A DNA stretch of 51,934 nucleotides from Lysobacter arvi (GTDB taxonomy: Bacteria; Pseudomonadota; Gammaproteobacteria; Xanthomonadales; Xanthomonadaceae), in assembly GCA_031216755.1 (NCBI GenBank), contig JARUHG010000009.1:1-51934 (forward strand), read 5' to 3'. The notes below the pieces were generated by a model. It did not search any database. It was not told where the DNA came from and saw only the letters and a list, made by a program, of their open reading frames with translations. Both the position numbers and the translations under genes were made by a program. Below are positions 40,474 through 50,479 of the stretch, one piece after another; the first letter of the stretch is position 1, and every line of letters starts with the position of its first letter.

Positions 40474-40705
40474 AACGCGATCTCCAAACTGATGGCGGCC
40501 AGGACGGATTAATCCCGGCGGAGTGAACTGGAAATTTTAACAAGGTCTCGGGTTAATAGGAAGCCCTGCCGCATCCCGGGGGACGCGGCAGTGCCCGGCA
40601 TGGGGAGTGTGCCCATGCTCCGGCGACGAAACCGGACTGGCCGGACAATGCGATGAACTGCCTGCCCGACCCCGCGCGCTACTCTGGCGCGCGAAAGGTC
40701 CGGAA
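40474..40705 (-). promoter_or_regulatory. secY-rpsM spacer: hairpins and possible alpha-operon promoter
   Basis: No rpmJ is encoded here on either strand. Stems lie at 40566-40591 (CTGCCGC/GCGGCAG) and 40598-40618 (GCATGGG/CCCATGC). Downstream is an AT-rich stretch with TAAAAT on the minus strand (about 40536-40545), a possible -10 element with a poor -35. The last 60 bases before rpsM could hold an S4 control site. Confidence 0.45.
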
Positions 40706-42070
40706 TCACCCGCGCGCGAGACCGCCGCGCGAGCCGCCCTTCAAGTTCGCCTTCTTCAGCAGGCTCTCGTACTGATGCGACATCAGATGAGCCTGGATCT
40801 GGGCGATGAAATCCATGACCACCACGACCACGATCAGCAGCGAGGTGCCGCCGAAGTAGAACGAGGTGCCCAGCTCGGTGCGCATGACCTCCGGAAGGAG
40901 GCATACCAGCACCAGGTAGATCGCGCCGGCCGCCGTGAGGCGGGTGAGGACGCCGTCGATGTAGTCGGCGGTGGCCTTGCCCGGGCGGATACCCGGGATC
41001 AGCGCGCCCGACTTCTTCAGATTATCGGCCGTTTCCTGCGAGTTGAACACCAGAGCGGTGTAGAAGAACGCAAAACCGATGATCAGACCTGCGTACAGGA
41101 TCATGTGGAGCGGCTCGCCCGGGTTCAGCCACTGGCTGACACGGTGCAGGAACGACCCCGAATTGCCTTGGCTGAACCAGTTGGCGGCCGTCGCCGGGAA
41201 CATCACGATGCTCGAGGCGAAGATCGCCGGAATCACGCCCGCCATGTTGAGCTTCAGCGGGAGGAACGACGACTGGTTCATGTACGCGCTACGGCCACCC
41301 TGGCGGCGGGCGTAGTTGACCGTGATGCGACGCTGGCCGCGCTCCACGAACACCACGAAGAACGTGAAGCCGAGGACGATCGCGACCACGACGATGGCGA
41401 CCAGCGCGCTCATGTCGCCGTTGCGGATCTGCTCGAACATCCCGAACACCGCAGCGGGGAGACCCGCGACGATACCCGCAAAGATGATCAGCGAGACGCC
41501 GTTGCCGATACCGCGCTCGGTCACCTGCTCGCCCAGCCACATCAGGAACATGGTGCCGGCCGTGAGGGCGATCACCGCGGTCAGGATGAACCCGGGGCCC
41601 GGGTTGTAGACCACTTCGATGCCCTGGCTCGCACCACCGGCCTGAAGCGCGGTCGCGATACCCCAGGCCTGGAACACGGCCAGCGGGATCGCACCCATGC
41701 GCGACCACTGGTTGATCTTGCGCCGGCCCGACTCGCCTTCCTTCTGGATGGCTTTCAGGCTGGGGACAATCTGCACCAGCAGCTGCACGATGATCGACGC
41801 CGAGATGTACGGCATCACGTTGAGCGCGAACAGGCTGAAGCGATGGAGGGCGCCACCGGAGAACATGTTGAACATGTCCACGATGGTGCCCTTCTGGGTC
41901 TCCATCAGCTGGAGCATCGCTTCCGGATTGACGCCCGGCACCGGGATGTAGCAGCCGATGCGGTAGACGATCAGGGCACCGACCACGAACAGCAGGCGCT
42001 GGCGGAGCTCGGTGAACTTGCCGAGTCCGCCGCCGAGGCCGGCTACCGCGTTGCTACCGCTGCGCGCCAT
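40706..42070 (-). CDS. secY: Protein translocase subunit SecY
   Basis: A 454-residue inner-membrane channel of the Sec translocon with ten transmembrane helices. The N-terminus [36 protein letters not shown] is followed by the plug region ([32 protein letters not shown]). The cytoplasmic loop [10 protein letters not shown] and the C-terminal stretch [16 protein letters not shown] are typical of the family. It is seven bases after rplO and is the last gene of the spc operon. Confidence 0.98.
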   Translation of the reverse strand: MARSGSNAVAGLGGGLGKFTELRQRLLFVVGALIVYRIGCYIPVPGVNPEAMLQLMETQKGTIVDMFNMFSGGALHRFSLFALNVMPYISASIIVQLLVQIVPSLKAIQKEGESGRRKINQWSRMGAIPLAVFQAWGIATALQAGGASQGIEVVYNPGPGFILTAVIALTAGTMFLMWLGEQVTERGIGNGVSLIIFAGIVAGLPAAVFGMFEQIRNGDMSALVAIVVVAIVLGFTFFVVFVERGQRRITVNYARRQGGRSAYMNQSSFLPLKLNMAGVIPAIFASSIVMFPATAANWFSQGNSGSFLHRVSQWLNPGEPLHMILYAGLIIGFAFFYTALVFNSQETADNLKKSGALIPGIRPGKATADYIDGVLTRLTAAGAIYLVLVCLLPEVMRTELGTSFYFGGTSLLIVVVVVMDFIAQIQAHLMSHQYESLLKKANLKGGSRGGLARG

Positions 42071-42077
42071 CCGTCGA

Positions 42078-42515
42078 TTACTCCTCGACCTTGCCGCCGG
42101 CCGCTTCGATCGCGGCCTTGGCGCCGGCCGTCGCGGCCACGCCCTTCAGCACGAACTTCTTGGTCAGTTCGCCCTTCACCACGACCTTGGCCTGCTTGGC
42201 GGTGCTCGGCACCAGCTTGGCGGCCTTCAGCGCAGCGAAATCGACATCGCCGGCCGGCAGCTTGTCCAGCTGGTACAGCAGCACTTCGGCCGTGTCCTTG
42301 GCAAGCTTGGAGCGGAAACCGATCTTCGGCAGGCGACGCTGCATCGGCATCTGACCGCCCTCGAAGCCGGCCTTGATCTTGCCCTTGCCCGAGCGCGCGA
42401 ACGAGCCCTTGTGGCCGCGACCGGCGGTCTTGCCCAGGCCGGAACCGATACCGCGGCCGACGCGGGTGCGCTCGGTGCGGGCGCCCTCGGCGGGCTGCAG
42501 AGTGTTGAGACGCAT
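42078..42515 (-). CDS. rplO: 50S ribosomal protein L15
   Basis: A 145-residue assembly protein of the large subunit. The glycine- and arginine-rich N-terminal extension ([24 protein letters not shown]) and the [17 protein letters not shown] motif are diagnostic. It is five bases downstream of rpmD. Confidence 0.97.
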   Translation of the reverse strand: MRLNTLQPAEGARTERTRVGRGIGSGLGKTAGRGHKGSFARSGKGKIKAGFEGGQMPMQRRLPKIGFRSKLAKDTAEVLLYQLDKLPAGDVDFAALKAAKLVPSTAKQAKVVVKGELTKKFVLKGVAATAGAKAAIEAAGGKVEE

Positions 42516-42520
42516 CTTGA

Positions 42521-42721
42521 TTACTCCTCGACTCGGACGAGGTAGTGGAGCTGGTTGATCAGACCGCGAACCTGCGGGCTGTCCTTCAGTTCACGCACGT
42601 CGTTGAGCTTGTTCAGGCCCAGCGCACGCACCGACAGGCGGTGACGCGACTGGGTGCCACGCAGACCCTTGACCAGGCGCACCTTCACGGTGCCGCCGGC
42701 GACAGCTTCCTTCTTAGCCAT
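42521..42721 (-). CDS. rpmD: 50S ribosomal protein L30
   Basis: A 66-residue large-subunit protein ([56 protein letters not shown]), complete for the family. Its start lies eight bases inside the end of rpsE, so the two are translationally coupled. Confidence 0.96.
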   Translation of the reverse strand: MAKKEAVAGGTVKVRLVKGLRGTQSRHRLSVRALGLNKLNDVRELKDSPQVRGLINQLHYLVRVEE

Positions 42722-43256
42722 TGATCAGGTCCTCCACCTTCTTGCCACGCTTCGCGGCGATCTTCGCCGGCGAATGCATGTCCGACAGGCCCTTCAGCGT
42801 GGCGCGAACCAGATTGATCGGGTTGCGCGAACCGACGGCCTTCGCGAGCACGTTCTTCACGCCGACCGCTTCCAGCACGGCGCGCATCGCGCCACCGGCG
42901 ATCACGCCGGTACCTTCGGACGCCGGCTGCATGAACACACGGGCCGCGCCGTGACCGGCCTTGACCGAGTGCCACAGGGTGCCGTTGTTCAGATCGACGT
43001 TCGCCATCGACTTGCGGGCGTACTCCATCGACTTCTGGATCGCGACCGGCACTTCGCGCGCCTTGCCGTAACCGAAACCGACCTTGCCATTGCCGTCGCC
43101 CACCACCGTCAGCGCGGTGAAGGTGAACTGCCGGCCACCCTTGACGGTCTTGCTGACGCGGTTGACCGCGATCAGCTTCTCGATCATGCCGTCGTCGATC
43201 TCTTCGCGGTTGCGGTCGCGATCACGACCCCGCGGTGCACGTTGTTCTTCTGCCAT
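42714..43256 (-). CDS. rpsE: 30S ribosomal protein S5
   Basis: A 180-residue decoding-fidelity protein at the mRNA entry site. The S5 domain begins at [45 protein letters not shown]; the C-terminal part is [17 protein letters not shown]. The basic N-terminus ([14 protein letters not shown]) is an extension compared with E. coli. The ATG at 43256 was chosen; further upstream in-frame codons fall in a hairpin-rich spacer. It overlaps rpmD by eight bases. Confidence 0.97.
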   Translation of the reverse strand: MAEEQRAPRGRDRDRNREEIDDGMIEKLIAVNRVSKTVKGGRQFTFTALTVVGDGNGKVGFGYGKAREVPVAIQKSMEYARKSMANVDLNNGTLWHSVKAGHGAARVFMQPASEGTGVIAGGAMRAVLEAVGVKNVLAKAVGSRNPINLVRATLKGLSDMHSPAKIAAKRGKKVEDLING

Positions 43257-43416
43257 TTCGATGACTCTGTAGTTGAGGGATTTGCGGCATCGCCGCTTAT
43301 CGTTGTGAGGTCTTGCGGGCGGATCGCGCACATGGGAATCCATGGTCGCGCCCGGCATTCCCCATGCCGGCGGGTAGAAACCGAGGCGTGGGGACGAATC
43401 CCCACGCCTTCAAGCA
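43257..43416 (-). promoter_or_regulatory. rplR-rpsE spacer with three hairpins
   Basis: AGGCGTGGGGA-CGAA-TCCCCACGCCT (43384-43409, 11 bp), CCGGCAT-TCCCC-ATGCCGG (43352-43370) and CATGG-GAAT-CCATG (43331-43344) follow each other in the 160 bases between rplR and rpsE. The first lies seven bases after the rplR stop and looks like a terminator without a U-run, so it may attenuate or mark a processing site. Confidence 0.6.
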
Positions 43417-43770
43417 TCAGAACTGCAGGCCGCCTTCACGGGCTGCGTCGGCCAGCGCCTTGATGCGGCCATGGTAACGGTAGCCCGAGCGGTCGAACGC
43501 GACCTTCTCGATGCCGGCAGCCTTCGCCTTCTCGGCGATCATGCGGCCGACCTTGGCCGCGGCGTCGGCGTTCTTGCCGTTCTTCAGGCCTTCCATGACG
43601 TCGGACTGCACGGTCGAGGCCGAAGCCAGAACCTTCGAGCCGTCCGAGGTGAAGACCTGGGCGTACAGGTGCTGGCCGGTGCGCAGCACCGACAGGCGCG
43701 GCACGCCGAGTTCGCGGATGTGCGCGCGGGTCGACTTGGCGCGGCGCAGGCGGGCGGTGTTCTTGTTCAT
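43417..43770 (-). CDS. rplR: 50S ribosomal protein L18
   Basis: A 117-residue protein that binds 5S rRNA with L5 and L25. [35 protein letters not shown] and the C-terminal [28 protein letters not shown] are diagnostic. It is 29 bases downstream of rplF. Confidence 0.97.
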   Translation of the reverse strand: MNKNTARLRRAKSTRAHIRELGVPRLSVLRTGQHLYAQVFTSDGSKVLASASTVQSDVMEGLKNGKNADAAAKVGRMIAEKAKAAGIEKVAFDRSGYRYHGRIKALADAAREGGLQF

Positions 43771-43799
43771 TTGCGTATCTCCGAAAGCTGAAGTGCCGA

Positions 43800-44327
43800 T
43801 TAGGCCTTCTTGGCTTCCTTGCGGATGATGACTTCGCCGGCGTACTTCACGCCCTTGCCCTTGTAGGGCTCCGGCGGACGGACAGCGCGGATCTTGGCAG
43901 CGAACTCACCCACCGCCTGCTTGTCGGCACCGGCGATGACGATTTCGGTCTGCGACGGCGTGGCGATGGTGATGCCGGCCGGGGCTTCCAGCACGACGGG
44001 GTGCGAGAAACCCAGCGCGAGGTTCAGATCCTTGCCCTGCATGGAGGCGCGGTAACCGACGCCGACGAGCTCGAGCTTGCGCTCGAAACCTTCGGAGACG
44101 CCCTTGACCATGTTGGCCAGGATCGCGCGCAGCGTACCGGTCAGCGGAACCAGCGCGACGTCCTCGGTGGAGAACGTGGCGGTGCCGTTGTCGACGTTGA
44201 CGTTGATACCGGCCGGCTTGGCGACGCTCAGGGTGCCCTTCGGACCCTTGGCGCTGATCGACTCGGCCTGAATGTTGAGTTCGACACCCTTCGGGAGGGC
44301 GACCGGCTTCTTGGCAACTCGGGACAT
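43800..44327 (-). CDS. rplF: 50S ribosomal protein L6
   Basis: A 175-residue protein near the factor-binding site with two duplicated domains. [19 protein letters not shown] begins it and [26 protein letters not shown] ends it. The ATG at 44327 follows GGGAGGAATAGAC; upstream codons overlap rpsH and are not family-like. It is 13 bases after rpsH. Confidence 0.98.
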   Translation of the reverse strand: MSRVAKKPVALPKGVELNIQAESISAKGPKGTLSVAKPAGINVNVDNGTATFSTEDVALVPLTGTLRAILANMVKGVSEGFERKLELVGVGYRASMQGKDLNLALGFSHPVVLEAPAGITIATPSQTEIVIAGADKQAVGEFAAKIRAVRPPEPYKGKGVKYAGEVIIRKEAKKA

Positions 44328-44340
44328 GTCTATTCCTCCC

Positions 44341-44739
44341 TTAGGCCACGAAGCACAGAACCTCACCGCCGACGCCCTGCTGGCGCGCCTGCGCATCGGT
44401 CATGATGCCCTTCGAGGTGGAGATGATGGCGATACCGAGGCCGCCCAGGACCTTCGGCAGCTTGGCCTTGCCGCGGTACTGACGCAGGCCCGAGCGGGAG
44501 TAGCGTTCGAGACGCTCGATCACCGGCTTGCCTTCGTAGTACTTGAGCGAGATTTCGAGTTCGGACTTGCCGGGACCGACTTCGGTCACACGGGAATCCA
44601 GGATGTAGCCTTCGTCCTGCAGCACCTTGGCGATGGCCACCTTGATCTTCGAAGACGGCATCTTCACCGTCTGCTTCCGGACCGCCGCCGCATTCTTGAT
44701 GCGGACCAGCATGTCGGCGATGGGATCAGTCATGCTCAT
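44341..44739 (-). CDS. rpsH: 30S ribosomal protein S8
   Basis: A 132-residue central-domain rRNA-binding protein ([18 protein letters not shown]; end [33 protein letters not shown]). In E. coli it represses the spc operon by binding near rplE. Start set at the MSMTDP methionine. A 157-base spacer with a strong hairpin separates it from rpsN, unusual for this junction. Confidence 0.97.
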   Translation of the reverse strand: MSMTDPIADMLVRIKNAAAVRKQTVKMPSSKIKVAIAKVLQDEGYILDSRVTEVGPGKSELEISLKYYEGKPVIERLERYSRSGLRQYRGKAKLPKVLGGLGIAIISTSKGIMTDAQARQQGVGGEVLCFVA

Positions 44740-44896
44740 GAATAATGCACCTATGAGTAGCACCGATATCCGCGGGATTGCGAATTCAGTTGTAGTGCCC
44801 GCCAGGACCTGAAGATCCGGACAGGCGCCCCGCCCTGCAGGCCGGGGCCTGACGCGAGCAAGCCGGCAAGTCTAGCAGACTTGCCGGCGCCCGGTG
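44740..44896 (-). promoter_or_regulatory. rpsN-rpsH spacer with a 12-bp perfect hairpin
   Basis: GCCGGCAAGTCT-AGC-AGACTTGCCGGC (44862-44888) is a perfect 12-bp stem with a three-base loop, eight bases after the rpsN stop. A second small stem CAGGCC-GG-GGCCTG lies at 44838-44851. No U-tract follows. The rest of the spacer is AT-richer close to rpsH and could carry an internal promoter. Confidence 0.6.
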
Positions 44897-45202
44897 TTAC
44901 CAGCTGGCCTTGCGCAGGCCCGGAACGTCGCCGTTCATGGTGGCCTTGCGCAGCATGTTGCGGCCGAGGCCGAACTTGCGGTAGACGCCACGCGGACGGC
45001 CCGACAGCTCGCAGCGGTTGCGCTGGCGGCTCGGCGACGAGTCGCGCGGCAGCTTCTGCAGCTTGGTGACCGCGTCCAGCTTCTCTTCGTACGAAGCGGT
45101 CTGGCTGGAGATGATCTTCTTCAGCGCTTCGCGCTTGGCGCCGTGCTGCTTGGCCAGCTTCGCCCGCTTGATCTCGCGGTTGACCATGGAGGTCTTAGCC
45201 AT
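44897..45202 (-). CDS. rpsN: 30S ribosomal protein S14
   Basis: A 101-residue head protein of the zinc-free type: the long form without CxxC pairs ([69 protein letters not shown]). It is 15 bases downstream of rplE. Confidence 0.98.
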   Translation of the reverse strand: MAKTSMVNREIKRAKLAKQHGAKREALKKIISSQTASYEEKLDAVTKLQKLPRDSSPSRQRNRCELSGRPRGVYRKFGLGRNMLRKATMNGDVPGLRKASW

Positions 45203-45217
45203 TGTTCAATCCTCGAG

Positions 45218-45760
45218 TTAGTTGCGGAACGGGAAGCGGAAGGCTTCCAGCAGGGCCTTCGCCTCGGCGTCGGTCTTCGCGGTCGTGGTGATCGCGATGT
45301 CCATGCCGCGGATCGCGTCGACGGCGTCGAAGTCGATTTCCGGGAAGATGATCTGTTCCTTCACGCCCATGTTGTAGTTGCCACGGCCGTCGAACGAACG
45401 ACCCGACACGCCGCGGAAGTCACGCACGCGCGGCAGGGAGATGTTGATCAGTCGGTCGAGGAACTCGTACATGTGGGCGCGACGCAGCGTCACCTTGCAG
45501 CCGATCGGCCAACCGTCGCGGATCTTGAACGAGGCCACCGATACGCGCGACTTGGTCACGATCGGCTTCTGGCCGGCGATCTTGGTCAGGTCGGCAACGG
45601 CGTTTTCCAGGATCTTCTTGTTCGTGGCGGCTTCGCCGACGCCCATGTTGATCGTGATCTTGATCAGACGCGGCACTTCCATCGGGTTCGTGTAACCGAA
45701 CTTCTGGGTCAGGGCCGGGACGACTTCGTCCTTGTAGAACTTTTCGAGACGCGTGGTCAT
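45218..45760 (-). CDS. rplE: 50S ribosomal protein L5
   Basis: A 180-residue 5S rRNA-binding protein contacting the P-site t[43 protein letters not shown] and [37 protein letters not shown] are diagnostic. It is 11 bases after rplX. In E. coli S8 controls the spc operon at this gene. Confidence 0.98.
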   Translation of the reverse strand: MTTRLEKFYKDEVVPALTQKFGYTNPMEVPRLIKITINMGVGEAATNKKILENAVADLTKIAGQKPIVTKSRVSVASFKIRDGWPIGCKVTLRRAHMYEFLDRLINISLPRVRDFRGVSGRSFDGRGNYNMGVKEQIIFPEIDFDAVDAIRGMDIAITTTAKTDAEAKALLEAFRFPFRN

Positions 45761-45771
45761 TTGAGCATTCC

Positions 45772-46086
45772 TCAGGCGTCAACCGCCTCACCGCTGGAGC
45801 GGAACACACGCAGTTTGCGTCCATCCTCCAGCACCTTGAAACCGACGCGCTCACCCTTGCCAGTGGCCGGGTTGAACAGCATCACGTTGGAAATGTGGAT
45901 CGGCGCTTCGCGCTCGACCACGCCGCCAGGCTGGCCAGCCTGCGGGTTCGGCTTGGTGTGGCGCTTGACGACGTTGATGTTCGACACGACGACCTTCTCG
46001 CCGAGCACGCGCACCACTTCGCCCTTCTTGCCCTTGTCCTTGCCGGTGGTGACGATCACCTGATCGCCCTTGCGGATACGGTTCAT
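45772..46086 (-). CDS. rplX: 50S ribosomal protein L24
   Basis: A 104-residue assembly-initiator protein with a KOW motif ([48 protein letters not shown]). It is 14 bases downstream of rplN. Confidence 0.97.
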   Translation of the reverse strand: MNRIRKGDQVIVTTGKDKGKKGEVVRVLGEKVVVSNINVVKRHTKPNPQAGQPGGVVEREAPIHISNVMLFNPATGKGERVGFKVLEDGRKLRVFRSSGEAVDA

Positions 46087-46100
46087 ATCAATTCCTCCGC

Positions 46101-46469
46101 TCAGAGCACTTCAGGAGCGAGCGAGACGATCTTCATGAACTTCTCGGTACGCAGCTCGCGGGTCACAGGCCCGAAGATGCGGGTACCGATCGGTTCCTGC
46201 TTGTTGTTCAGGAGCACGGCGGCATTGCCGTCGAAGCGGATCAGCGAACCGTCCGGACGGCGCACGCCCTTGCGGGTGCGGACCACGACGGCGTCATAGA
46301 CGTCGCCCTTCTTGACCTTGCCACGCGGGATCGCGTCCTTCACGGTGACCTTGATGATGTCGCCGATGCCGGCGTAACGGCGCTTCGAGCCGCCCAGCAC
46401 CTTGATGCACATCACTTCCTTTGCACCGGAGTTGTCGGCCACGTCGAGGTAGCTCTGCATCTGAATCAT
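46101..46469 (-). CDS. rplN: 50S ribosomal protein L14
   Basis: A 122-residue subunit-interface protein and the binding site of the silencing factor Rsf[58 protein letters not shown] is diagnostic. First gene of the classical spc operon; only 14 bases separate it from rpsQ, so no promoter is obvious here. Confidence 0.98.
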   Translation of the reverse strand: MIQMQSYLDVADNSGAKEVMCIKVLGGSKRRYAGIGDIIKVTVKDAIPRGKVKKGDVYDAVVVRTRKGVRRPDGSLIRFDGNAAVLLNNKQEPIGTRIFGPVTRELRTEKFMKIVSLAPEVL

Positions 46470-46483
46470 GACTCAGCCTCCTC

Positions 46484-46753
46484 TTATTCGGCCGCGCGGC
46501 TGACGATCTCAACCACGCTCCAGTTCTTGGTCTTCGACATCGGCGCAATCTCCTTCACCCGCACGACATCGCCTTCCTTGCAGGCGTTGTCGGCGTCGTG
46601 GGCGTGGAGCTTGGTCGAGCGGCGGATGTACTTGCCGTACAGCGCGTGCTTGACCTGGCGCTCGACGAGCACGGTGACGGTCTTGTCCATCTTGTTGCTG
46701 ACGACCCGGCCTTCAACCGTGCGGACAGCCTTCTCTGTATTGTTGTCGGTCAT
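46484..46753 (-). CDS. rpsQ: 30S ribosomal protein S17
   Basis: An 89-residue 16S rRNA-binding protein with an OB fold ([55 protein letters not shown]). Last gene of the classical S10 operon, ten bases after rpmC. Confidence 0.97.
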   Translation of the reverse strand: MTDNNTEKAVRTVEGRVVSNKMDKTVTVLVERQVKHALYGKYIRRSTKLHAHDADNACKEGDVVRVKEIAPMSKTKNWSVVEIVSRAAE

Positions 46754-46763
46754 GACGGGGTCC

Positions 46764-46949
46764 TTACTTCTTCTCGCCGAGCAGCATGTTCACGCGAGCG
46801 ATCTCGCGGCGCACGCGGCGGGACTCGTGGGTCTTGGCGAGCTGGCCGGTGGCCTTCTGCATGCGGAGGGCGAAGCTCTCCTTGTGCAGCTCGGCCAGGT
46901 GGGCCTTCAGTTCGTCCGCCGACTTCTCGCGCAGTTGCTTGAGTTCCAT
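46764..46949 (-). CDS. rpmC: 50S ribosomal protein L29
   Basis: A 61-residue helical-hairpin protein at the tunnel exit ([53 protein letters not shown]). Its start overlaps the rplP stop by one base (TAATG). Confidence 0.96.
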   Translation of the reverse strand: MELKQLREKSADELKAHLAELHKESFALRMQKATGQLAKTHESRRVRREIARVNMLLGEKK

Positions 46950-47362
46950 TAGCGCACCGTCCGGGTAACGAAAGTGGTGGTCACCGAGAGCTTGGCCGCG
47001 GCCAGGCGGAACGCTTCACGCGCCACGTCTTCCGCCACGCCTTCGATCTCGTAAATCATGCGACCGGGCTGGATCTGGGCGACCCAGTACTCGACGTTGC
47101 CCTTACCGGAGCCCATTCGGACTTCGATCGGCTTCTTGGTGATCGGCTTGTCGGGGAACACGCGGATCCACATCTTGCCGCCGCGCTTGACGTAACGGCT
47201 GATGGAACGACGCGCGGCCTCGATCTGGCGCGCGGTCAGCTGACCGTGTGCCGTCGCCTTCAGGCCGTACTCGCCGAAGCTGACGGCGTTGCCGTTCCAG
47301 CTCAGGCCTTCATTGCGGCCCTTGTGTACCTTGCGGTACTTGGTTCGCTTGGGTTGCAACAT
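46949..47362 (-). CDS. rplP: 50S ribosomal protein L16
   Basis: A 137-residue protein that positions A-site t[40 protein letters not shown] and [30 protein letters not shown] are diagnostic; the Arg in VRMG is the site hydroxylated in E. coli. It is three bases after rpsC. Confidence 0.98.
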   Translation of the reverse strand: MLQPKRTKYRKVHKGRNEGLSWNGNAVSFGEYGLKATAHGQLTARQIEAARRSISRYVKRGGKMWIRVFPDKPITKKPIEVRMGSGKGNVEYWVAQIQPGRMIYEIEGVAEDVAREAFRLAAAKLSVTTTFVTRTVR

Positions 47363-47365
47363 GGC

Positions 47366-48094
47366 TTAGTCCCTCGCCTCGCGGTTGGCGCGCGCCGGAC
47401 GGGCCGGACGCTCGCTGCGCTCTGCACGCGGCGCTTCTTCCTGCTTCTCCTGGCCCACCTGCGAGAAGTCGAACACCTCGCCCTTGTAGATCCAGACCTT
47501 GATGCCGATGATCCCGTAGGTCGTCTTGGCTTCAGCGAAGCCGTAGTCGATGTCGGCACGCAGCGTGTGCAGCGGCACGCGACCTTCGCGGTACCACTCC
47601 GAACGCGCGATCTCGGCGCCGTTCAGACGACCGCCGACATTGACCTTGATGCCCAGCGCGCCCAGGCGCATCGCATTGCCCACGGCGCGCTTCATCGCAC
47701 GGCGGAACATGATGCGGCGCTCGAGCTGCTGCGCGATCGACTCGGCGACCAGCTGCGCGTCGAGTTCCGGCTTGCGGACCTCGGTGACGTTGATGTGCGC
47801 CGGAACGCCCATCACGTCGCTGACTTCCTTGCGCAGCTTCTCGATGTCCTCACCGCGCTTGCCGATCACCACGCCCGGGCGGGCGGTGTGGATCGTCACG
47901 CGGGCGTTGTTCGCCGGGCGCTCGATGAAGATCTTCGAGATGCCGGCCTGAGCCAGCTTCTTGCGCAGCAGGTCACGGACCTTCAGGTCCGCCGCCAGGA
48001 AATCGGCGTACTGCTTCTTGTTGGCAAACCACTTGGAGTTCCAGTCCTTGGCAATGCCCAGGCGGATGCCGGTGGGATGAACTTTATGACCCAT
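47366..48094 (-). CDS. rpsC: 30S ribosomal protein S3
   Basis: A 242-residue protein at the mRNA entry channel with helicase activity in the ribosome. [33 protein letters not shown] starts it; a KH domain follows ([28 protein letters not shown]), then the C-terminal domain [48 protein letters not shown]. The tail is basic and Ala/Arg-rich. Confidence 0.98.
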   Translation of the reverse strand: MGHKVHPTGIRLGIAKDWNSKWFANKKQYADFLAADLKVRDLLRKKLAQAGISKIFIERPANNARVTIHTARPGVVIGKRGEDIEKLRKEVSDVMGVPAHINVTEVRKPELDAQLVAESIAQQLERRIMFRRAMKRAVGNAMRLGALGIKVNVGGRLNGAEIARSEWYREGRVPLHTLRADIDYGFAEAKTTYGIIGIKVWIYKGEVFDFSQVGQEKQEEAPRAERSERPARPARANREARD

Positions 48095-48108
48095 TGTCTG
48101 ACTCCGCC

Positions 48109-48444
48109 TTACTTGCCCGCGCCCACGACCACAGTGATGTGGCTGGTGCGCTTGAGGATGCGGGTGCCGCGGCCCTTCGCACGCGCCATGAAGCGCTTCA
48201 GTGCGGGACCCTCGTCCACCATGATGGTCTTGACCTTGAGCTCGTCGATGTCGGCGCCCTGGTTGTTCTCGGCGTTGGCAATCGCGGACTCCACCACCTT
48301 CTTGATCAGGTGGGCAGCCTTCTTGTCCGAGAACTTCAGCAGGTTGACGGCGCGCTCGGCCGACAGACCACGCACCTGGTCGGCGACCAGGCGGGCCTTC
48401 TGCGGGGAGATGCGCGCGGTGCGCAGGATGGCTTTCGCTTCCAT
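48109..48444 (-). CDS. rplV: 50S ribosomal protein L22
   Basis: A 111-residue protein lining the exit tunnel; its beta-hairpin ([21 protein letters not shown]) is where macrolide-resistance mutations occur in other bacteria. Two ATGs are possible. The second, at 48444, was chosen because GGAG lies six bases upstream, whereas GGAG abuts the first ATG (48450) directly. Four bases past the rpsS-side spacer, it is tightly packed. Confidence 0.96.
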   Translation of the reverse strand: MEAKAILRTARISPQKARLVADQVRGLSAERAVNLLKFSDKKAAHLIKKVVESAIANAENNQGADIDELKVKTIMVDEGPALKRFMARAKGRGTRILKRTSHITVVVGAGK

Positions 48445-48454
48445 GGTCATCTCC

Positions 48455-48724
48455 TTACTTGCCCGACTTCTTGTCGCCGCCGTGACCCTTGAACGTACGG
48501 GTCAGGGCGAATTCGCCAAGCTTGTGGCCAACCATGTTCTCGTTGACCAGCACCGGGATGTGGTTCTTGCCGTTGTGCACCGCGATGGTGAAACCCACCA
48601 TCTCCGGCAGCACCATCGAGCGACGCGACCAGGTCTTGATCGGCTTCTTGTTGTTGCCCGCGCTCTCCACCTTCTTCATCAGGTGGTGGTCGACGAACGG
48701 GCCTTTCTTCAGTGAACGTGCCAT
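48455..48724 (-). CDS. rpsS: 30S ribosomal protein S19
   Basis: An 89-residue head protein that binds 16S rRNA with S13 ([78 protein letters not shown]). Length and ends are complete; it is six bases downstream of rplB. Confidence 0.98.
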   Translation of the reverse strand: MARSLKKGPFVDHHLMKKVESAGNNKKPIKTWSRRSMVLPEMVGFTIAVHNGKNHIPVLVNENMVGHKLGEFALTRTFKGHGGDKKSGK

Positions 48725-48730
48725 GGCCGA

Positions 48731-49558
48731 TTAGCTCCTGCGATCGCGCACGATGAACTGCTGGGTGCGCTTGTTCTTGCGGGTCTTGTAACCCTTGGTC
48801 GGAACACCCCACGGGGTGACCGGATGCGGGTTACCCTGGCCGGCCTTGGCCTCACCACCGCCGTGCGGGTGGTCGACCGGGTTCATGGCCGCACCGCGGA
48901 CGGTCGGCTTGATGCCGCGCCAACGCGCCGCACCGGCCTTGCCCAGCTTCTCCAGGTTGTGCTCGTCGTTGCCGACTTCGCCGATGGTGGCGCGGCACTC
49001 GGCCGGCACCTTGCGCATTTCGCCGGAGCGAAGACGCAGCGTGGCGTAGCCCTGCTCGCGGGCGATGAGCTGCACGCCGGCGCCGGCGGCACGGGCGAGC
49101 TGGGCACCCTTGCCCGGCTTCATTTCGATGCAGTGCACCGTCGAACCGACCGGAATGTTGGTCAGCGGCAGCGTGTTGCCGACCTTGATCGGGGCGTCGC
49201 GGCCCGCGATCACCTGGTCGCCGTCCTTCAGGCCCTTCGGGGCGATGATGTAACGGCGCTCACCGTCGACGTAGCACAGCAGCGCGATGTGCGCGGTGCG
49301 GTTCGGGTCGTACTCGATGCGCTCGACGCGGGCGGGGATACCTTCCTTGTCGCGCTTGAAGTCGATGATGCGGTAGTGCTGCTTGTGACCACCACCGATG
49401 TGACGGGTGGTGATGCGGCCGTGGTGGTTACGACCACCGGTCTTGCCCTGCTTCTCGACGAGCGCCGCGTGCGGCGCGCCCTTGTGCAGGCCCGGGGTCA
49501 CCACGCGAACCGCGCTGCGGCGGCCGGCGGAGGTGGGCTTGAAAGTCATCAATGCCAT
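48731..49558 (-). CDS. rplB: 50S ribosomal protein L2
   Basis: A 275-residue protein needed for subunit joining and peptidyl-transferase structure. [63 protein letters not shown] begins it; the conserved [21 protein letters not shown] near residue 222 includes the functionally important histidine. Ten bases separate it from rplW. Confidence 0.98.
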   Translation of the reverse strand: MALMTFKPTSAGRRSAVRVVTPGLHKGAPHAALVEKQGKTGGRNHHGRITTRHIGGGHKQHYRIIDFKRDKEGIPARVERIEYDPNRTAHIALLCYVDGERRYIIAPKGLKDGDQVIAGRDAPIKVGNTLPLTNIPVGSTVHCIEMKPGKGAQLARAAGAGVQLIAREQGYATLRLRSGEMRKVPAECRATIGEVGNDEHNLEKLGKAGAARWRGIKPTVRGAAMNPVDHPHGGGEAKAGQGNPHPVTPWGVPTKGYKTRKNKRTQQFIVRDRRS

Positions 49559-49568
49559 GGGTCTTTCC

Positions 49569-49865
49569 TCAGGCCTTGGCCATCACGTCGATCGACTGGC
49601 CTTCGGCCAGCGTCACGTACGCCTTGCGCCAGTTGCCGCGGCTGCCAGCGCGGAAACGGAAGGACTTGTTCTTGCCCTTGACGTTCACGACGTTGACCGC
49701 TTCAACCTTCACTTCGAACAGCTTTTCCACGGCGACCTTGATGTCGGCCTTGGTAGCGTCCGTCGCGACTTCGAAGACGTACTGGTTGGAAACTTCCTGC
49801 AGGCGGGCGGTCTTTTCGGACACGCGCGGCGCGCGGATGATGTTGTAGAGCTTGGCCTCGTTCAT
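49569..49865 (-). CDS. rplW: 50S ribosomal protein L23
   Basis: A 98-residue tunnel-exit protein that docks signal recognition particle and trigger factor. [65 protein letters not shown] is diagnostic. The ATG at 49865 overlaps the rplD stop as ATGA and follows GGAG by eight bases; the GTG at 49874 would add three residues and lacks a ribosome site. Confidence 0.97.
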   Translation of the reverse strand: MNEAKLYNIIRAPRVSEKTARLQEVSNQYVFEVATDATKADIKVAVEKLFEVKVEAVNVVNVKGKNKSFRFRAGSRGNWRKAYVTLAEGQSIDVMAKA

Positions 49866-50467
49866 GCCAGCCACTCCTCGATCTTCTTGACCGCGTCGGC
49901 GGTGACCACGACCGAGTCGGCGCCGACGAGGGCAACCGGATCCAGGCCCTGGACGTCACGCACTTCGACGTACGGCAGGTTGCGCGCCGAGAGGTACAGG
50001 TTCTCGGTGGCGTCTTCGGTGACGATCAGCGGACGGCGACCGACTTCCAGGCCCTTGAGCTTGGAAACCAGGCCGGCGGTCTTCGGCGCGTCCAGGTCGA
50101 ACGACTCCACGACCTTGATGCGGCCCTGGCGGTTCAGCTCGGACAGGATCGCGGCGATCGCGGCGCGGTACATCTTGCGGTTGACCTTCTGCGCGAAGCT
50201 GCGCGGCTTGGCCGCGAAGGTCACGCCGCCGCCGACGAAGATCGGAGCCGTCAGCGCGCCGTGACGCGCACCGCCGCCCTTCTGCTTCTTCGACTTCTTG
50301 GTCGTGCCGTTGACTTCCGAACGGGTCTTCTGCGCCTTGGTGCCGGCGCGACCGGCGTTGCGATAGGCAACGACCACCTGATGGACCAGGTCTTCGCTGA
50401 ATTCGCGGCCGAAGATCGCGTCGGAAACCGACACAGTCTTGCTGCTGTTGGTGATGGCGAGTTCCAT
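49862..50467 (-). CDS. rplD: 50S ribosomal protein L4
   Basis: A 201-residue protein with a loop into the exit tunnel; in E. coli it represses the S10 operon through the leader RNA. The ATG at 50467 was chosen because AAGGAG lies eight bases upstream; the ATG at 50473 is only two bases from it. MELAI then matches the E. coli length of 201. The tunnel loop reads [16 protein letters not shown] (60-75), one residue shorter than and different from the KGTGRAR form of E. coli. The remaining conserved parts are [16 protein letters not shown] and [26 protein letters not shown]. Confidence 0.97.
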   Translation of the reverse strand: MELAITNSSKTVSVSDAIFGREFSEDLVHQVVVAYRNAGRAGTKAQKTRSEVNGTTKKSKKQKGGGARHGALTAPIFVGGGVTFAAKPRSFAQKVNRKMYRAAIAAILSELNRQGRIKVVESFDLDAPKTAGLVSKLKGLEVGRRPLIVTEDATENLYLSARNLPYVEVRDVQGLDPVALVGADSVVVTADAVKKIEEWLA

Positions 50468-50479
50468 CGTCATCTCTCC

